A DNA stretch of 64,000 nt from Parvibaculum sp963975745 (GCF_963975745.1 NZ_CAXBIB010000002.1:245201-309200); one strand, 5' to 3'; counted from the first letter of the stretch, positions 17,933 to 28,689 are shown. Notes: generated by a model from the letters alone, not told the origin. Made by a program: numbers and translations.

Positions 17933-19030
17933 ATGTCCGATTCCGACAACGAAGGCCTGATCGACGCCGTCGACGCGCTGCTGCCGGCCTTGTTGCAAGC
18001 GCTTGAGGCGCTGGGCTTTATCGCGCGGCATCTGCATCCGCCGCTGATCGGCGAGTTGACCGAACAGATGGGGCCGGTCGAGGCGCGGCTTGCCGAAACA
18101 CGGGCAACGTTCGATGCGGCGGTGTGGCCGGAGCACCTTGTGCCCTTCCACGATCATGTGCAGGACGCAGCGGAGGCCGCGCGCGCGGCCTTCGCGGCGT
18201 TGCGCGCCGCTGGCGAAGCACCGGCCGAGGCGGGCGGCCCGGTCTTCGGCGCCTACCGGGCGCTGCGTTATCTGCCGCGGGCGCTGGAGAGCCTTTATCC
18301 CGTCAGCGCGATGCTGCCGCCGGTCAGCCGCTTCTTTCTCAACGAGACGAGGCGCGACGATGCGACGCTGGTCGAATCACTGGCCGAGGGCGCGACGCGC
18401 GAGGGAACCGGCGTTCATCATTTCGGCAATGAGAAAGGCCAGCGCGGCGGCTTCTCGCTTTATGTACCGGAGACATACGACGCGGCGCAGCCGCATCCGC
18501 TGATCGTTGCGTGCCACGGCGGCAGCGGGCACGGACGCAGCTTCCTGTGGAGCTGGCTCAGCGACGCACGCTCGGCGGGCGCTATCCTGCTGTCGCCAAC
18601 ATCGCTCGACGCCACCTGGTCGCTGATGGAGCCGGAGCAAGACCGCGCCTCGCTCGCGCGAATGATGGCGCATGCAGCCGGGCGCTGGAACATCGACGCC
18701 GACCGCATATTGCTCACCGGCATGAGCGACGGCGGCACTTTTACCTATCTCGCCGGGCTTTCTGGTGGGCCCTTCACCCATCTGGCGCCGATGTCGTCGG
18801 CCTGGCATCCGATGCTGATGGGCATGGCCGATCCTGCGCGGACCGCGGGACTTCCCGTCTATATTGTGCATGGCGCGCGGGACTGGATGTTTGCCGCCGA
18901 CATGGCGCGGCTTGCCCAGGCCGAACTTTCAGCGGCGGGCGCGCGCGTCACCTATCGGGAGATCGCGGATCTGTCTCACACTTATCCGGCGGAAGAAAAC
19001 GCGCGGGTGATCGACTGGTTCCTCGATTAG
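17933..19030 (+). CDS. Alpha/beta-hydrolase, PHB-depolymerase/feruloyl-esterase-like
   Basis: 365 residues. The N-terminal about 150 residues are helical and unassigned. The hydrolase domain then begins at GGFSLYVPETYDAAQPHPLIVACHGGSGHG (HG oxyanion loop). The nucleophile is S265 in TGMSDGGTF, a GxSxG elbow. The acid is likely in VHGARDWMF and the His in DLSHTYPAEEN. The pattern matches the esterase/PHB depolymerase (LpqC-like) group. There is no signal peptide, so it is cytoplasmic. The natural ester is not predictable. It overlaps the convergent TauE/SafE gene by 4 bp at its stop. Confidence 0.78.
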   Translation: MSDSDNEGLIDAVDALLPALLQALEALGFIARHLHPPLIGELTEQMGPVEARLAETRATFDAAVWPEHLVPFHDHVQDAAEAARAAFAALRAAGEAPAEAGGPVFGAYRALRYLPRALESLYPVSAMLPPVSRFFLNETRRDDATLVESLAEGATREGTGVHHFGNEKGQRGGFSLYVPETYDAAQPHPLIVACHGGSGHGRSFLWSWLSDARSAGAILLSPTSLDATWSLMEPEQDRASLARMMAHAAGRWNIDADRILLTGMSDGGTFTYLAGLSGGPFTHLAPMSSAWHPMLMGMADPARTAGLPVYIVHGARDWMFAADMARLAQAELSAAGARVTYREIADLSHTYPAEENARVIDWFLD

Positions 19031-19860
19031 CCGAAGAGCCGATAGAACATCTGCAGCGATGTCAGCGCCAGGAAGAGCGCGAAGGCGCGGATCAGCGCCT
19101 TATGGCTGATCGCATGGGCAATGGCGGCACCCCAGGGCGCGGCCAGCACCGAAAGCGGCGCGATGAGCGCGATTCCGATCAGATTGACATAGCCGAAGCT
19201 GAAAGGTGGCAGCAGCGGGTCGTTCCAGCCTGCCCACATGAAGCCGACGACGGCCGGTACGGCAATCAGCACGCCGAGACCCGACGAGGTGGCGACTGCC
19301 TCGCGCGGGTTCTTGCCATAGAGCGTCATGAAGCTGACGGCGAAGGTGCCGCCGCCGATACCCATCAGGGCCGAGAGCGCGCCGATGACGCCGGCGACCG
19401 AATATTGCACAGGCCTACCCGGCAACTGCGATCCGAGGCGCCAACTTTCCTTGCCGAAGGCGAGATTGGCGGCGACGAGAAGCGCGATGCTTGCGAAGAC
19501 GCCAGTGAGCGCATCACCGCTCACATAAGCCGCAATCAATGTTCCCACCGCAACGCCCAGCAGAATGGGTAGCGCCCAGCTTCTCAGCATCGGCCGGTCG
19601 ACCGCACCCTTCTTCGCATGGGCGCGGACGGAGCGGACGGAGGTCAGCACGATGGTGCCGAGCGAGGTACCAACAGCGACGTGCATCCGCACAGCTTCGT
19701 CGATGCCGAGCAACGTGAACACATGATAGAGCACGGGCACGATCACGATGCCGCCGCCGACACCGAGAAGACCGGCGAGGACACCTGCGACGAGGCCGGT
19801 GACGACGAGGCCCGCGGCAAAGGGCGCGAGTTCCATCAGCGACATGGCCTCGATGTTCAT
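19027..19860 (-). CDS. TauE/SafE-family sulfite/anion exporter
   Basis: 277 residues with about eight membrane helices arranged as two related halves. The duplicated TauE motif is seen as GVLAGLLGVGGGIVIVPVLY near the N-terminus and GALSALMGIGGGTFAVSFM in the second half. Family members export sulfite, sulfoacetate or related organosulfur anions across the inner membrane. No sulfur genes are adjacent, so the substrate is open. It is convergent with the esterase gene and 36 bp downstream of dusA on the same strand. Confidence 0.87.
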   Translation of the reverse strand: MNIEAMSLMELAPFAAGLVVTGLVAGVLAGLLGVGGGIVIVPVLYHVFTLLGIDEAVRMHVAVGTSLGTIVLTSVRSVRAHAKKGAVDRPMLRSWALPILLGVAVGTLIAAYVSGDALTGVFASIALLVAANLAFGKESWRLGSQLPGRPVQYSVAGVIGALSALMGIGGGTFAVSFMTLYGKNPREAVATSSGLGVLIAVPAVVGFMWAGWNDPLLPPFSFGYVNLIGIALIAPLSVLAAPWGAAIAHAISHKALIRAFALFLALTSLQMFYRLFG

Positions 19861-19896
19861 TTTCTGCGGGCTTTCTGAATGACGGAGGGGGCTTGC

Positions 19897-20895
19897 TTAT
19901 TCGGCGGCGGCGAAAGTATCGCCCGGATCGCGCACCAGCGCGGCAGCATCGCGAATGACTTCAATGCCGGCGCCGGGGCGCGGGGCGTTCTCGGAAATGT
20001 GACGGCGGAAGGCGCGCGCGCCGGGGCAGCCCTGGAAAAGTCCCAGGATGTGGCGCGTCATCGCATGGAGGTGGGTGCCGCGCGCCAGTTCGCGCTCGAC
20101 ATAGGGAATGTAATTCTCAATCACGTCGTGACGTGCAGGCGCGGGACGCGTGTTACCGTAGAAACGGGCATCCGCTTCGGCGAGGAGATAAGGGTTGTGA
20201 TAGGCGGCGCGTCCGAGCATGACGCCATCGACATGGGCCATGTGTGCGGCCGCCTCGTCCAGAGTGGCAATGCCGCCATTGATGAGGATGGTCATGTCCG
20301 GCATGTCGCGCTTCAATTCATAGACAAGCGGATAGTCGAGCGGCGGTACGTCGCGGTTTTCCTTCGGCGACAGACCTTCGAGCCAGGCCTTGCGCGCATG
20401 CACGATCAGCGTTTCGCAGCCGGCCTCGCGCACGGCGCGCGCCATGGCCGGCAGCGCTTCGTGCGGCTCCTGCTCATCGACGCCGAGGCGGCATTTGACG
20501 GTGACGGGAATTGAAACGCGGGCGCGCATAGCGGCGACGCAACGCGCCACAAGCTCCGGCTCGCGCATCAAGCAGGCACCGAAGCGGCCGGACTGCACCC
20601 GGTCCGACGGGCAGCCGACATTGAGATTGATTTCATCGTAACCGAAGCCCTCACCGATGGCGGCGGCCTCGGCGAGGTCGGCTGGCTCCGAGCCGCCGAG
20701 CTGGAGCGCCACCGGATGCTCGGCCGGGTCGAAACCCAACAGCCGCTGGCGATCTCCGTGCAGTACCGCGCCCGTCGTCACCATTTCGGTATAAAGCAGG
20801 ACACGGCGCGCGATCAGGCGCAGGAAGAACCGGTCGTGCCGGTCCGTCCAGTCCATCATGGGTGCGACGGATACTCTTTTATTGTTATAAATCAA
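19897..20895 (-). CDS. dusA: tRNA-dihydrouridine(20/20a) synthase DusA
   Basis: An FMN-dependent TIM-barrel enzyme that reduces uridine 20/20a in the tRNA D-loop. Motifs: SVAPMMDWTDRHDRFFLRL, YTEMVTTGAVLHGD, LGGSEPADLAEAA, the catalytic Cys in INLNVGCPSDRVQSGRFGACLM, TLIVHARKAWLEGLSPKEN and VMLGRAAYHNPYLL. These assign the DusA subfamily. The start is hard to place. The open frame continues upstream to 21045, but a TTG at 20895 preceded by AGCAGGT with 7-nt spacing gives 332 residues, the usual family length, and is used here. ATGs at 20964 and 20979 are the alternatives. Confidence 0.88.
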   Translation of the reverse strand: MIYNNKRVSVAPMMDWTDRHDRFFLRLIARRVLLYTEMVTTGAVLHGDRQRLLGFDPAEHPVALQLGGSEPADLAEAAAIGEGFGYDEINLNVGCPSDRVQSGRFGACLMREPELVARCVAAMRARVSIPVTVKCRLGVDEQEPHEALPAMARAVREAGCETLIVHARKAWLEGLSPKENRDVPPLDYPLVYELKRDMPDMTILINGGIATLDEAAAHMAHVDGVMLGRAAYHNPYLLAEADARFYGNTRPAPARHDVIENYIPYVERELARGTHLHAMTRHILGLFQGCPGARAFRRHISENAPRPGAGIEVIRDAAALVRDPGDTFAAAE

Positions 20896-21258
20896 TATCT
20901 TGACCTGCTCGCCCTGACCGCGGCGGCTGACTGCGGCATACCGGGATCGCCACCGACCCTGCATATCCCCCGGTAACATGCCGGTCGAGGTTTCTCTGTC
21001 AACATGGCCTGCCGTTGGGACAAACCACGGCGTGACGCTACGCAATATCGAGTGCCGTCAGCAAGGCCCCCGTCAAGTCGCAAATGGTCCAACCAACCAA
21101 AGAGACAGGTAGCCTTCAATCGGCGAGTTCCCCTATAGTTCGAGGCTGTTCTGCCCTATTCCGAGACGGAAGACCGCTATGCCGGGACAGCGTGTCATCT
21201 GGCGGACGGGGGCGGGGGATATGGCGCTTCGGGGGCGCGTGTTTATGAGAGTTGCCAC
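20896..21258. other. Divergent control region between dusA and the rkpA-like synthase
   Basis: A 363-bp stretch that must hold the promoters of both the dusA unit and the polyketide-synthase/oxoamine-synthase pair. A TATAGT hexamer sits at about 21133 without a convincing partner at the -35 spacing. No clear palindrome or terminator was found. Part of it (to 21045) is open in the dusA frame. Confidence 0.4.
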
Positions 21259-24200
21259 ATGAAAAAGACCGACATGGCCGTAATCGGCATGGCTTGTCGG
21301 TTCCCCGGCGGCAGCGATTCGCCCGATTCCTATTGGGACCTGCTCGCGGCCGGCCGCGACGTCGTCACCGAAGTTCCGGCCGACCGCTGGGATCACACGC
21401 TCTTCAAGCATCCAAATCGGAAGGCGCCCGGGCGAAGCTACACTTTCGCCGCCGGCACGCTGGGCAACATCCGGGGATTCGACGCTGCCTTCTTCGGCAT
21501 CTCGGCGCGCGAGGCCGACATGATGGACCCGCAGCAGCGAATGCTGCTGGAGATGGGCTGGGAAGCGCTCGAATCCGGCGGGCAGATTCCCGGCCACCTC
21601 GTCGGACGCAATTGCGCGGTCTATATCGGTATTTCCTCGACAGAATACGGCTCGAGCCAACAGGGCAATGGCGACGGCATCAATGCCTACACGATGCTCG
21701 GCTCGACGCTTTCGATTGCGGCCAACCGCCTCTCCTATCAATTCGATCTGCGCGGGCCGAGCATGGCGGTCGATACTGCCTGTTCTTCGTCGCTGGTCGC
21801 GCTCAACGAAGCGCTGAATGCATTGTGGGCCGGACGTTGCGACATGGCACTGGTCGGCGGCATCAGCCTGCTGCTCAGCCCATTGCCCTATATCGGATTC
21901 TCAAAAGCGACCATGCTCTCGACCTATGGCCAGTGCAGGGCCTTCGGCGAGAACCCAGGCGGCTATGTGCGTGGCGAAGGCGGCGGTGTCGTCGTCATCA
22001 AATCGCTGGCCGATGCACTTCGAGACGGCGATCCGATCCATGCCGTCATCGAGGGGGCCGGCGCCAATACCGACGGACACACGAACGGCATCGCGCTGCC
22101 CTCGCACGAGACGCAGCGCCTCCTCATCGAACAGACGATGGCCCGGTTTGGCATCGACCCGAACGAGATCGATTTCTTCGAGGCGCACGGCACCGGCACC
22201 AGCGTCGGCGATCCCGCCGAAAGCCGCACGCTCGGCGAGGCCATCGGCCAGAAGCGCAGTCCCGACCGTGGACCGCTCCCCATCGGGTCGGCAAAGACGA
22301 ATATCGGACATCTGGAACCCGCATCGGGCATGGCGGGGCTCATAAAGGCGATCATGGCAATCCGCCACCGTGCCGTGCCGCCGTCACTTCACTCCGAGAC
22401 ACTCAATCCCGATATCGATTTCAAGACCCTTCGAATCGCACCGGTACAAGAGCTGCTGCCGCTAGAAGTAGATGGACGCCCCATCCGCGCCGGCGTCAAT
22501 TCATTCGGATTCGGCGGCGCAAACGCAACGGTGTTGCTGCGCGAACATGTTGCCCCGGCTGCCGACACGCGAGACATTCCGCCGGCGCCACCTCCGCTCT
22601 TCCTGACTGCCAAATCACCGGAAGCGCTTCGCGCCGTTGCCCGGAACTGGGCCGGCTTCCTGCAGCCGGCCACTCGGGACGATTATTACGATGCCGCGTT
22701 CACCGCAGCGTTCCGGCGTACGCATCTTTCAAATCGCGCCGTCATTCGAGGTGATGCGATCGAGGACATCATCGGTCATCTTTCCGCCTTTTCGGAAGAA
22801 ACAGACAGCCCTGTCGTTTCAAGCGAGACCAGCACGCCGTTTGCCAAGATCGGCTTCGTCTTCAACGGCAACGGCGCCCAATGGCCCGGCATGGGCCGCC
22901 AGCTTTACGCCGAGAGCAATATCTTCCGGTGCGAACTGGACGCGATCGACGCATTGGTTGTCGAGCGCGCGGGATGGTCGCTTGTCGAAGCGTTGCATGC
23001 CGAAGACGCCGATCGGCGCATGCAGCAGACCGAAGTGGCGCAGCCTGCGCTGTTCGCGCTGCAGGTCGGGCTCGGGCGCTGCCTTGAGAAGGAAGGGCTG
23101 ACGCCCCATGCCGTCGCCGGACACAGTGTCGGCGAAGTTGCCGCCGCCTATTTCGCCGGCGCCTTCGATCTCGATCAAGCTGTGCGGCTGATCATCGCCC
23201 GATCCGAAGCGCAAGGCCGTACGCGCGGCCATGGACGCATGGCGGCGGCCGGCATTTCGCCAGAACAGGCGCTGGAAATCGAAAGCGAATTCGACGGCAG
23301 GATCGAACTTGCCGCGATCAACACATCGACATCGGTCACGCTGGCGGGCGAGGAGACCGCACTCGTCGCGCTTGGAGAGCGACTGACGAGCGAGAAGATC
23401 TTCTTTCGCATGCTCGATCTCGACTATGCATTTCACAGCCGTGCACTCGATCCCGTCCACGAAGATTTTCTGGAGCGGATCGGGTCCGTGACGGCGACGG
23501 CGGCGGGCATTCCCTACTATTCGGCTGTCCTTGGCGCGGCAACGCCGGGCGAGCGCCTCGACACCGACTACTGGTGGGACAACATGCGCCGGCCCGTGCG
23601 TTTCCGCGACGCCGTCAGCGCAATGATCGACGGCGGTGTCGACGTTCTGGTCGAGATCGGCCCGCACAATGTCCTTCAACCCTATCTGCGCCAGATATTG
23701 CGCGGCAAAGGCAAAGGCGGCGCACCGCTTGCCAGCATGACGCGCGGCGCGCACGGCAGACAGATGCTGCGCCAGGTTGCCGACACGGCGTTCTGTGCGG
23801 GGGCCCAGATTGATTTCAGCAAATCGTTCCCCGTACCGGGCCACAGCGTTGAACTGCCGCGATACCCATGGCAGCACGAGGACCATTGGACACCGGTAAC
23901 CGCTGAAGCCGACGGGCGGATGTATGCGCATGTCGATGGCCCCCTCCTCGGCCTCCGTCCGAAACGCGGCCATGCACTCTGGGAAAACCAGATCGATGCG
24001 GAAATGTTTCCCTTCCTCGCCGACCACAATGTCGGCGGTTCGATCGTCTTCCCCGCATCAGGCTATGTCGAATGTGCGCTGGAGGCTTCAGCCGCCTTGT
24101 TTGGCGGCGTACGCCGCGACATCGAGACGCTGGAAATTCGTCGTCCGATCGTGCTTGTGCGCGGCCAGATGCTCAATATTCGATTCATCTATGACGAAGA

Positions 24201-27200
24201 CGACAAGGCCTTCAGAATCGAAACATTGAAGCGTGGAAGTACAGACCCATGGACACTGAATGCCGTGGGCCGCCTGGCCGAGCCCATTGTCGGCGCAAAC
24301 GACGCTCCAATACTTCCCGCGATCGGCGCGACCGCAAGTCAAGTCGCGTCTGACGATCACTACCGGATCGCTGCGGCGCTCGGACTGAACTACGGCCCGG
24401 TCTTCCGTGCCGTCGAGCGGGTCCATGTATCGGGAAAGGAATCAATTGCGGAACTGCGCGCACCGGACGGCATTGTGGAAGCGCTCGATAAATTCGTCCT
24501 GCATCCGGCCCTTCTGGACAGCTGCCTCCAAACGCTGATCTCGACCCTGTTCGAGGCCGGCACGAGAGAAAATCATGCCTATCTGCCATATCAATTCAAT
24601 GGTGTCCGGGTGTTTCAGCCACACACCCTTGCCGTCAGCTGCCACACGAGATTGCGCGCGAGGGGCGAAAAGTCCCTGGTTGCCGACTTTGCGCTGTTCG
24701 ATGCCGATGGCGGCTGCGTCGCGGAAGTTACCGGATTGCGATTTCTGAGGACCGAACTTCAGACCACCGGGACCGGCACACGCCGCTTCCGGTTCGAGAC
24801 ACTGCCGCTCGACCATGTTTCCGCCGAATGCGAAACACCGGACGCGGCGACGATTGCCGCCGCGCTGAACCTTGACGAACGACAGGGCGATGCCCATCCC
24901 GATGACGGGCCCGATCTCGACGCCATTGCCGAAAGCCTGTCGGGATACGATGGCGCGCAGACCCGCAGCAAGGGCACCAACGGCAACATCTATCCGCTTG
25001 CCGCATCGTTGCGGACCAGCGGCAAGGACCGTGACGATATTCGGCACGCCGAAATTCTGCAGGAAGGTCACGGAGTGCGGATGTGGCGGGACTCTCTGGC
25101 CCGTTATCCGGCCTATCTTGCCGAACTCAGCGCCCTGATTCCGTGCGGAGAGCGCCCACACGCACAGAGCGCGACCAGCCGCGATCATTTGCTGGAAAGT
25201 TCGCCAAGCTTTGCACCATCACGCAGCCTGCTCATCGAAGCACTGATCAAGATTGCGGCTCTCTGGCCCGCGAGTCGCCGGCTTCGCATACTCGAGGTCG
25301 GAACTGCCAACAGTCTGGTGCGTGACATTGCGTCGATCTCGGCCGCCGGTACCATCGACTTCACGATCATTTCGGACGATGAAACAAAACTCTCCCATCT
25401 GGAGATGGATATAGAAGCTCCGAATGTCCGCTTCATGCATGCCGATCCGGCCGGACTGCTGTCGGAAAGCGACCTTGCAAAGCTCGGCGAATTCGATGTG
25501 ATCGTTTGTCCACTGCCTTCCGCAGTCGGCGGCCTGACGCCCGCATTGCGCGGGAATATCAACGATGTTCTGGCGCCGGGCGGGCTCCTGCTGCTTTCCG
25601 AACCCGTGACGGCTCGCTGGATCGATACCGTTCTGGCGACTCCCGACGACAACGCGGATGTGCCGCACGGCCGGATGGATGCAGAGGCGCTCATCCGCTT
25701 TTTCGAGGCCGACGGCTTCTGCAACATTCAGGCAACAAATGCCGGATGTGCAACAGTGTTAATCGCCGATGCGCCGCGACCGGGGGACTTCCGGCATCTG
25801 CCATCGCGTCCCGGCATCGACGCGACTGGAACGGGATGGCTGGTCGTCTATGATCCCTCCAAGGCGGAAGCCAACAGCGCCCGCGCGTTGTGCGGCGAGC
25901 TCGAACGTGCCGGTGCCATCGCAATCCATGCCCACGCAGGTCATGTCGCAGGGCAGGAGGATGACGCGCTGCCTCTCGACCCGGATGTCGAACTGCAGTG
26001 GCTGGAGACCTACCAGGCGATGGCGGGAACCGGCATCGACCTTCGTGGCATCGTGCTCTTTGGAGACATGTCGGCAGACGCGCGGCCGGGCTGGAGCGCG
26101 TTGCTGGCAGCGCGCGCCATGTCGCATGCAGATTTCAAGACCATGCCGCGCCTTCATATCGTGACCCGCAATGCGTCGAGTTTCCATGCCACGGACAAGA
26201 TGAACCTGACCCAGGCGCCGCTTTGGGGCATCGGGCGCGTCATCGCAAACGAAGTGCCGAAGACACGCTTGCGCATGATCGATCTCCAGGGCGACGATCC
26301 AACGCAAACCGAACTGATCGCCGCGCTCTGCGCGTCGCTGCTCGACGCCGATCCCGAATCCGAACTGATCCTGAGCCCCGAAGGTTCGTTTGCGCCGCGC
26401 TTGCGGATTGTCCCAAATGAGCAAACCACGGAGGCCGGACCAACAACACGGAAACTCACCTTTACAACAGGCCGCCTCGGTTCCCTTGCGTGGCGGCCGG
26501 CACCCATGCCTGTCCCGAAGTCTCATGAAATCGTCGTCGCACCACGCGCGACAGGCCTCAATTTTCGCGATGTGATGTACGCGCTGGGCGTATTGCCGGA
26601 AGAAGCGCTTGAGGCCGGTTTTGCGGGACCGAGTCTTGGCATGGAGGCGGCCGGCATCGTGACCAGTGTCGGCGCTGATGTAACAGGATTCCAGCCGGGC
26701 GACGAGGTTCTGTGTTTTGCGCCACACTGTTTCGACGGTCATGTCGTAACCTCGGCGAGCGCAGCAGCGATCAAGCCCGCTCGATTGAGCTTCGAGGAAG
26801 CAGCGACCATCCCCACCGCATTTTTTACTGTGCAGTATTCTCTCGACCACATCGCTCGCCTGCGCAAAGGCGAACGTGTCGTGATTCATGGCGCAGCAGG
26901 CGGCGTCGGCCTTGCGGCCATTCAGGTTGCTCGTCACATCGGCGCGGATATTTTCGTGACCGTGGGCACGCCGGAAAAACGGCAGCTGATGCGAATGCTC
27001 GGCATTCCGGATGACCGGATATTCGATTCGCGGTCGCTGTTGTTTGCCGATGAAATCATGGCGGCAACAAATGGCGAAGGTGTGGACGTCGTTCTCAACT
27101 CGCTCGCCGGCGAGGCGATTCATCGGAATCTGACCCTGCTACGGCCGTTTGGTCGGTTCATCGAACTCGGAAAGCGGGACTTCTACGAGAACAATCGCAT

Positions 27201-28689
27201 CGGCCTCAAGTTCTTCCGCAACAATCTCAGCTATTTCGGCGTCGACGCCGATCAACTCATGATCGAGCGGCCGGAGCTGGCACGCGAGATATTCGATCAA
27301 CTGCTCCGGTTGTTTGAGAAGGGCGTCTATACGCCCCTCCCCTACCGTGCCTTCGACGCGTCCCGCGCGCCCGATGCATTCCGGCTGATGCAGCGGTCCG
27401 GCCATATCGGGAAGATCATCGTTCGGCCGCCGCTGGCCACAGCCGACACCCCGAAGCGCGTGGAGACGGCATTTCCGGTACGCCGCGATGCCGCCTGCCT
27501 GGTGACCGGCGGTCTTTCGGGATTCGGGCTCGCAACGGCACGGTGGCTGGCCACAAAGGGGGCGGGCTGTCTTGTCCTGATCGGACGCTCGGGCGCGACG
27601 AGCGACGAGGCGCGGACTGCCATCAACGAGTTCGAAGCCTTGGGCGTTCATGTCATCGCTCGTGCCTGCGACGTTACCGACGCCAATTCGATCCGGACAC
27701 TTTTTGACGAAGCGCAGGCGGCCGGTTATCCGATCCGCGGCGTCGTTCATGCAGCAGCCGTATTCGACGATGCCACGATGGAGACGCTCGACCAACGTCA
27801 GTATCAACGCGTCATCGAACCGAAAATTCACGGTGCCCTCGTCCTGCACGACGTCAGCCTCGGGCGCGAGATCGACTTTTTTGTGCTTTATTCGTCGATC
27901 ACCACCGCATTCGGCAATCCTGGCCAGGCCAATTATGTCGCCGCAAACGCCTTTCTCGAGGCACTTGCGCAACATCGACGTGCGGCCGGCCTGCCGGCAC
28001 AGGCGATCGGCTGGGGCGCGATTGCCGACGCAGGCTATCTCGCCCGCAATGAAGATCTCAGAGACCAGCTTGCCTCGAAGCTAGGCGCCGATCCGCTCAG
28101 CACCCGCGATGCAATGGCTCTTCTGGAGCGGCTTGTTGCGCGCGACGAATCCAACTTTTACGCAGCCGGCATCAACTGGCAGCGTTTGCGCGCGGGCCTG
28201 CCCGTTCTGCAGGCGCGTGTGTTTGGCGAGCTGGCATCCGGCAGCGAACGCAAGGCCGACAGCGGTGGCCCGGACGATGCCCTGTCAAAACTGACCGAGG
28301 TCTCCCTGGAGGAGGCCATCGCTCTCGTTTCCGGCATTCTCGCCGAGGAGATCGGTCAGGTCCTTCGCCTGACACCCGACAAGATCGACCTTGGAAAGTC
28401 GGTATTCGATCTGGGCATGGACTCGCTGATGGCCCTCGAACTCAAACTCGGCATCGAGGACCGCTTTGGAATCGAGATTCCGGTCATGGCGCTCTCCGAA
28501 GGAGGCAACATCACATCTCTTTCTGCCCAGATCGTCGCCCAGATTCGCGGCGACGAAGCCGGAGACCAATTTGCCGGGGACGTTCAGACGATTATTTCGC
28601 GTCACATCAATGACGATGATGTTGAAAACATTCGCAGAACAGAAGACACTCGCGGTACTTCAACAAGCGAAAATCAATTCGGAACGTGA
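21259..28689 (+). CDS. rkpA: Iterative type I polyketide/fatty-acid synthase, RkpA/WcbR-like
   Basis: 2476 residues with the order KS-AT-DH-(pseudo-MT)-ER-KR-ACP. KS: C175 (DTACSSS), H310 (EAHGTGT), H351 (NIGH). AT: S623 (GHSVGE) and H726 in YAFHS, a malonyl-type motif. DH: H923 (DHNVGGSIVFP) and D1087 (HPALLDSC). Around residues 1330-1470 lies a methyltransferase-like fold whose SAM loop reads LEVGTANSL without GxGxG, so it is probably inactive. ER: LGMEAAG near 1793 and AAGGVGLAA near 1878. KR: TGGLSGFGLA near 2082 and catalytic NYVAANAF near 2226. ACP: S2389 (GMDSLMAL). No thioesterase follows, so release must depend on another protein, most likely the coupled oxoamine synthase. This architecture matches the rkpA/wcbR synthases of capsule loci. 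The start follows GAGAG. Confidence 0.9.
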   Translation: MKKTDMAVIGMACRFPGGSDSPDSYWDLLAAGRDVVTEVPADRWDHTLFKHPNRKAPGRSYTFAAGTLGNIRGFDAAFFGISAREADMMDPQQRMLLEMGWEALESGGQIPGHLVGRNCAVYIGISSTEYGSSQQGNGDGINAYTMLGSTLSIAANRLSYQFDLRGPSMAVDTACSSSLVALNEALNALWAGRCDMALVGGISLLLSPLPYIGFSKATMLSTYGQCRAFGENPGGYVRGEGGGVVVIKSLADALRDGDPIHAVIEGAGANTDGHTNGIALPSHETQRLLIEQTMARFGIDPNEIDFFEAHGTGTSVGDPAESRTLGEAIGQKRSPDRGPLPIGSAKTNIGHLEPASGMAGLIKAIMAIRHRAVPPSLHSETLNPDIDFKTLRIAPVQELLPLEVDGRPIRAGVNSFGFGGANATVLLREHVAPAADTRDIPPAPPPLFLTAKSPEALRAVARNWAGFLQPATRDDYYDAAFTAAFRRTHLSNRAVIRGDAIEDIIGHLSAFSEETDSPVVSSETSTPFAKIGFVFNGNGAQWPGMGRQLYAESNIFRCELDAIDALVVERAGWSLVEALHAEDADRRMQQTEVAQPALFALQVGLGRCLEKEGLTPHAVAGHSVGEVAAAYFAGAFDLDQAVRLIIARSEAQGRTRGHGRMAAAGISPEQALEIESEFDGRIELAAINTSTSVTLAGEETALVALGERLTSEKIFFRMLDLDYAFHSRALDPVHEDFLERIGSVTATAAGIPYYSAVLGAATPGERLDTDYWWDNMRRPVRFRDAVSAMIDGGVDVLVEIGPHNVLQPYLRQILRGKGKGGAPLASMTRGAHGRQMLRQVADTAFCAGAQIDFSKSFPVPGHSVELPRYPWQHEDHWTPVTAEADGRMYAHVDGPLLGLRPKRGHALWENQIDAEMFPFLADHNVGGSIVFPASGYVECALEASAALFGGVRRDIETLEIRRPIVLVRGQMLNIRFIYDEDDKAFRIETLKRGSTDPWTLNAVGRLAEPIVGANDAPILPAIGATASQVASDDHYRIAAALGLNYGPVFRAVERVHVSGKESIAELRAPDGIVEALDKFVLHPALLDSCLQTLISTLFEAGTRENHAYLPYQFNGVRVFQPHTLAVSCHTRLRARGEKSLVADFALFDADGGCVAEVTGLRFLRTELQTTGTGTRRFRFETLPLDHVSAECETPDAATIAAALNLDERQGDAHPDDGPDLDAIAESLSGYDGAQTRSKGTNGNIYPLAASLRTSGKDRDDIRHAEILQEGHGVRMWRDSLARYPAYLAELSALIPCGERPHAQSATSRDHLLESSPSFAPSRSLLIEALIKIAALWPASRRLRILEVGTANSLVRDIASISAAGTIDFTIISDDETKLSHLEMDIEAPNVRFMHADPAGLLSESDLAKLGEFDVIVCPLPSAVGGLTPALRGNINDVLAPGGLLLLSEPVTARWIDTVLATPDDNADVPHGRMDAEALIRFFEADGFCNIQATNAGCATVLIADAPRPGDFRHLPSRPGIDATGTGWLVVYDPSKAEANSARALCGELERAGAIAIHAHAGHVAGQEDDALPLDPDVELQWLETYQAMAGTGIDLRGIVLFGDMSADARPGWSALLAARAMSHADFKTMPRLHIVTRNASSFHATDKMNLTQAPLWGIGRVIANEVPKTRLRMIDLQGDDPTQTELIAALCASLLDADPESELILSPEGSFAPRLRIVPNEQTTEAGPTTRKLTFTTGRLGSLAWRPAPMPVPKSHEIVVAPRATGLNFRDVMYALGVLPEEALEAGFAGPSLGMEAAGIVTSVGADVTGFQPGDEVLCFAPHCFDGHVVTSASAAAIKPARLSFEEAATIPTAFFTVQYSLDHIARLRKGERVVIHGAAGGVGLAAIQVARHIGADIFVTVGTPEKRQLMRMLGIPDDRIFDSRSLLFADEIMAATNGEGVDVVLNSLAGEAIHRNLTLLRPFGRFIELGKRDFYENNRIGLKFFRNNLSYFGVDADQLMIERPELAREIFDQLLRLFEKGVYTPLPYRAFDASRAPDAFRLMQRSGHIGKIIVRPPLATADTPKRVETAFPVRRDAACLVTGGLSGFGLATARWLATKGAGCLVLIGRSGATSDEARTAINEFEALGVHVIARACDVTDANSIRTLFDEAQAAGYPIRGVVHAAAVFDDATMETLDQRQYQRVIEPKIHGALVLHDVSLGREIDFFVLYSSITTAFGNPGQANYVAANAFLEALAQHRRAAGLPAQAIGWGAIADAGYLARNEDLRDQLASKLGADPLSTRDAMALLERLVARDESNFYAAGINWQRLRAGLPVLQARVFGELASGSERKADSGGPDDALSKLTEVSLEEAIALVSGILAEEIGQVLRLTPDKIDLGKSVFDLGMDSLMALELKLGIEDRFGIEIPVMALSEGGNITSLSAQIVAQIRGDEAGDQFAGDVQTIISRHINDDDVENIRRTEDTRGTSTSENQFGT

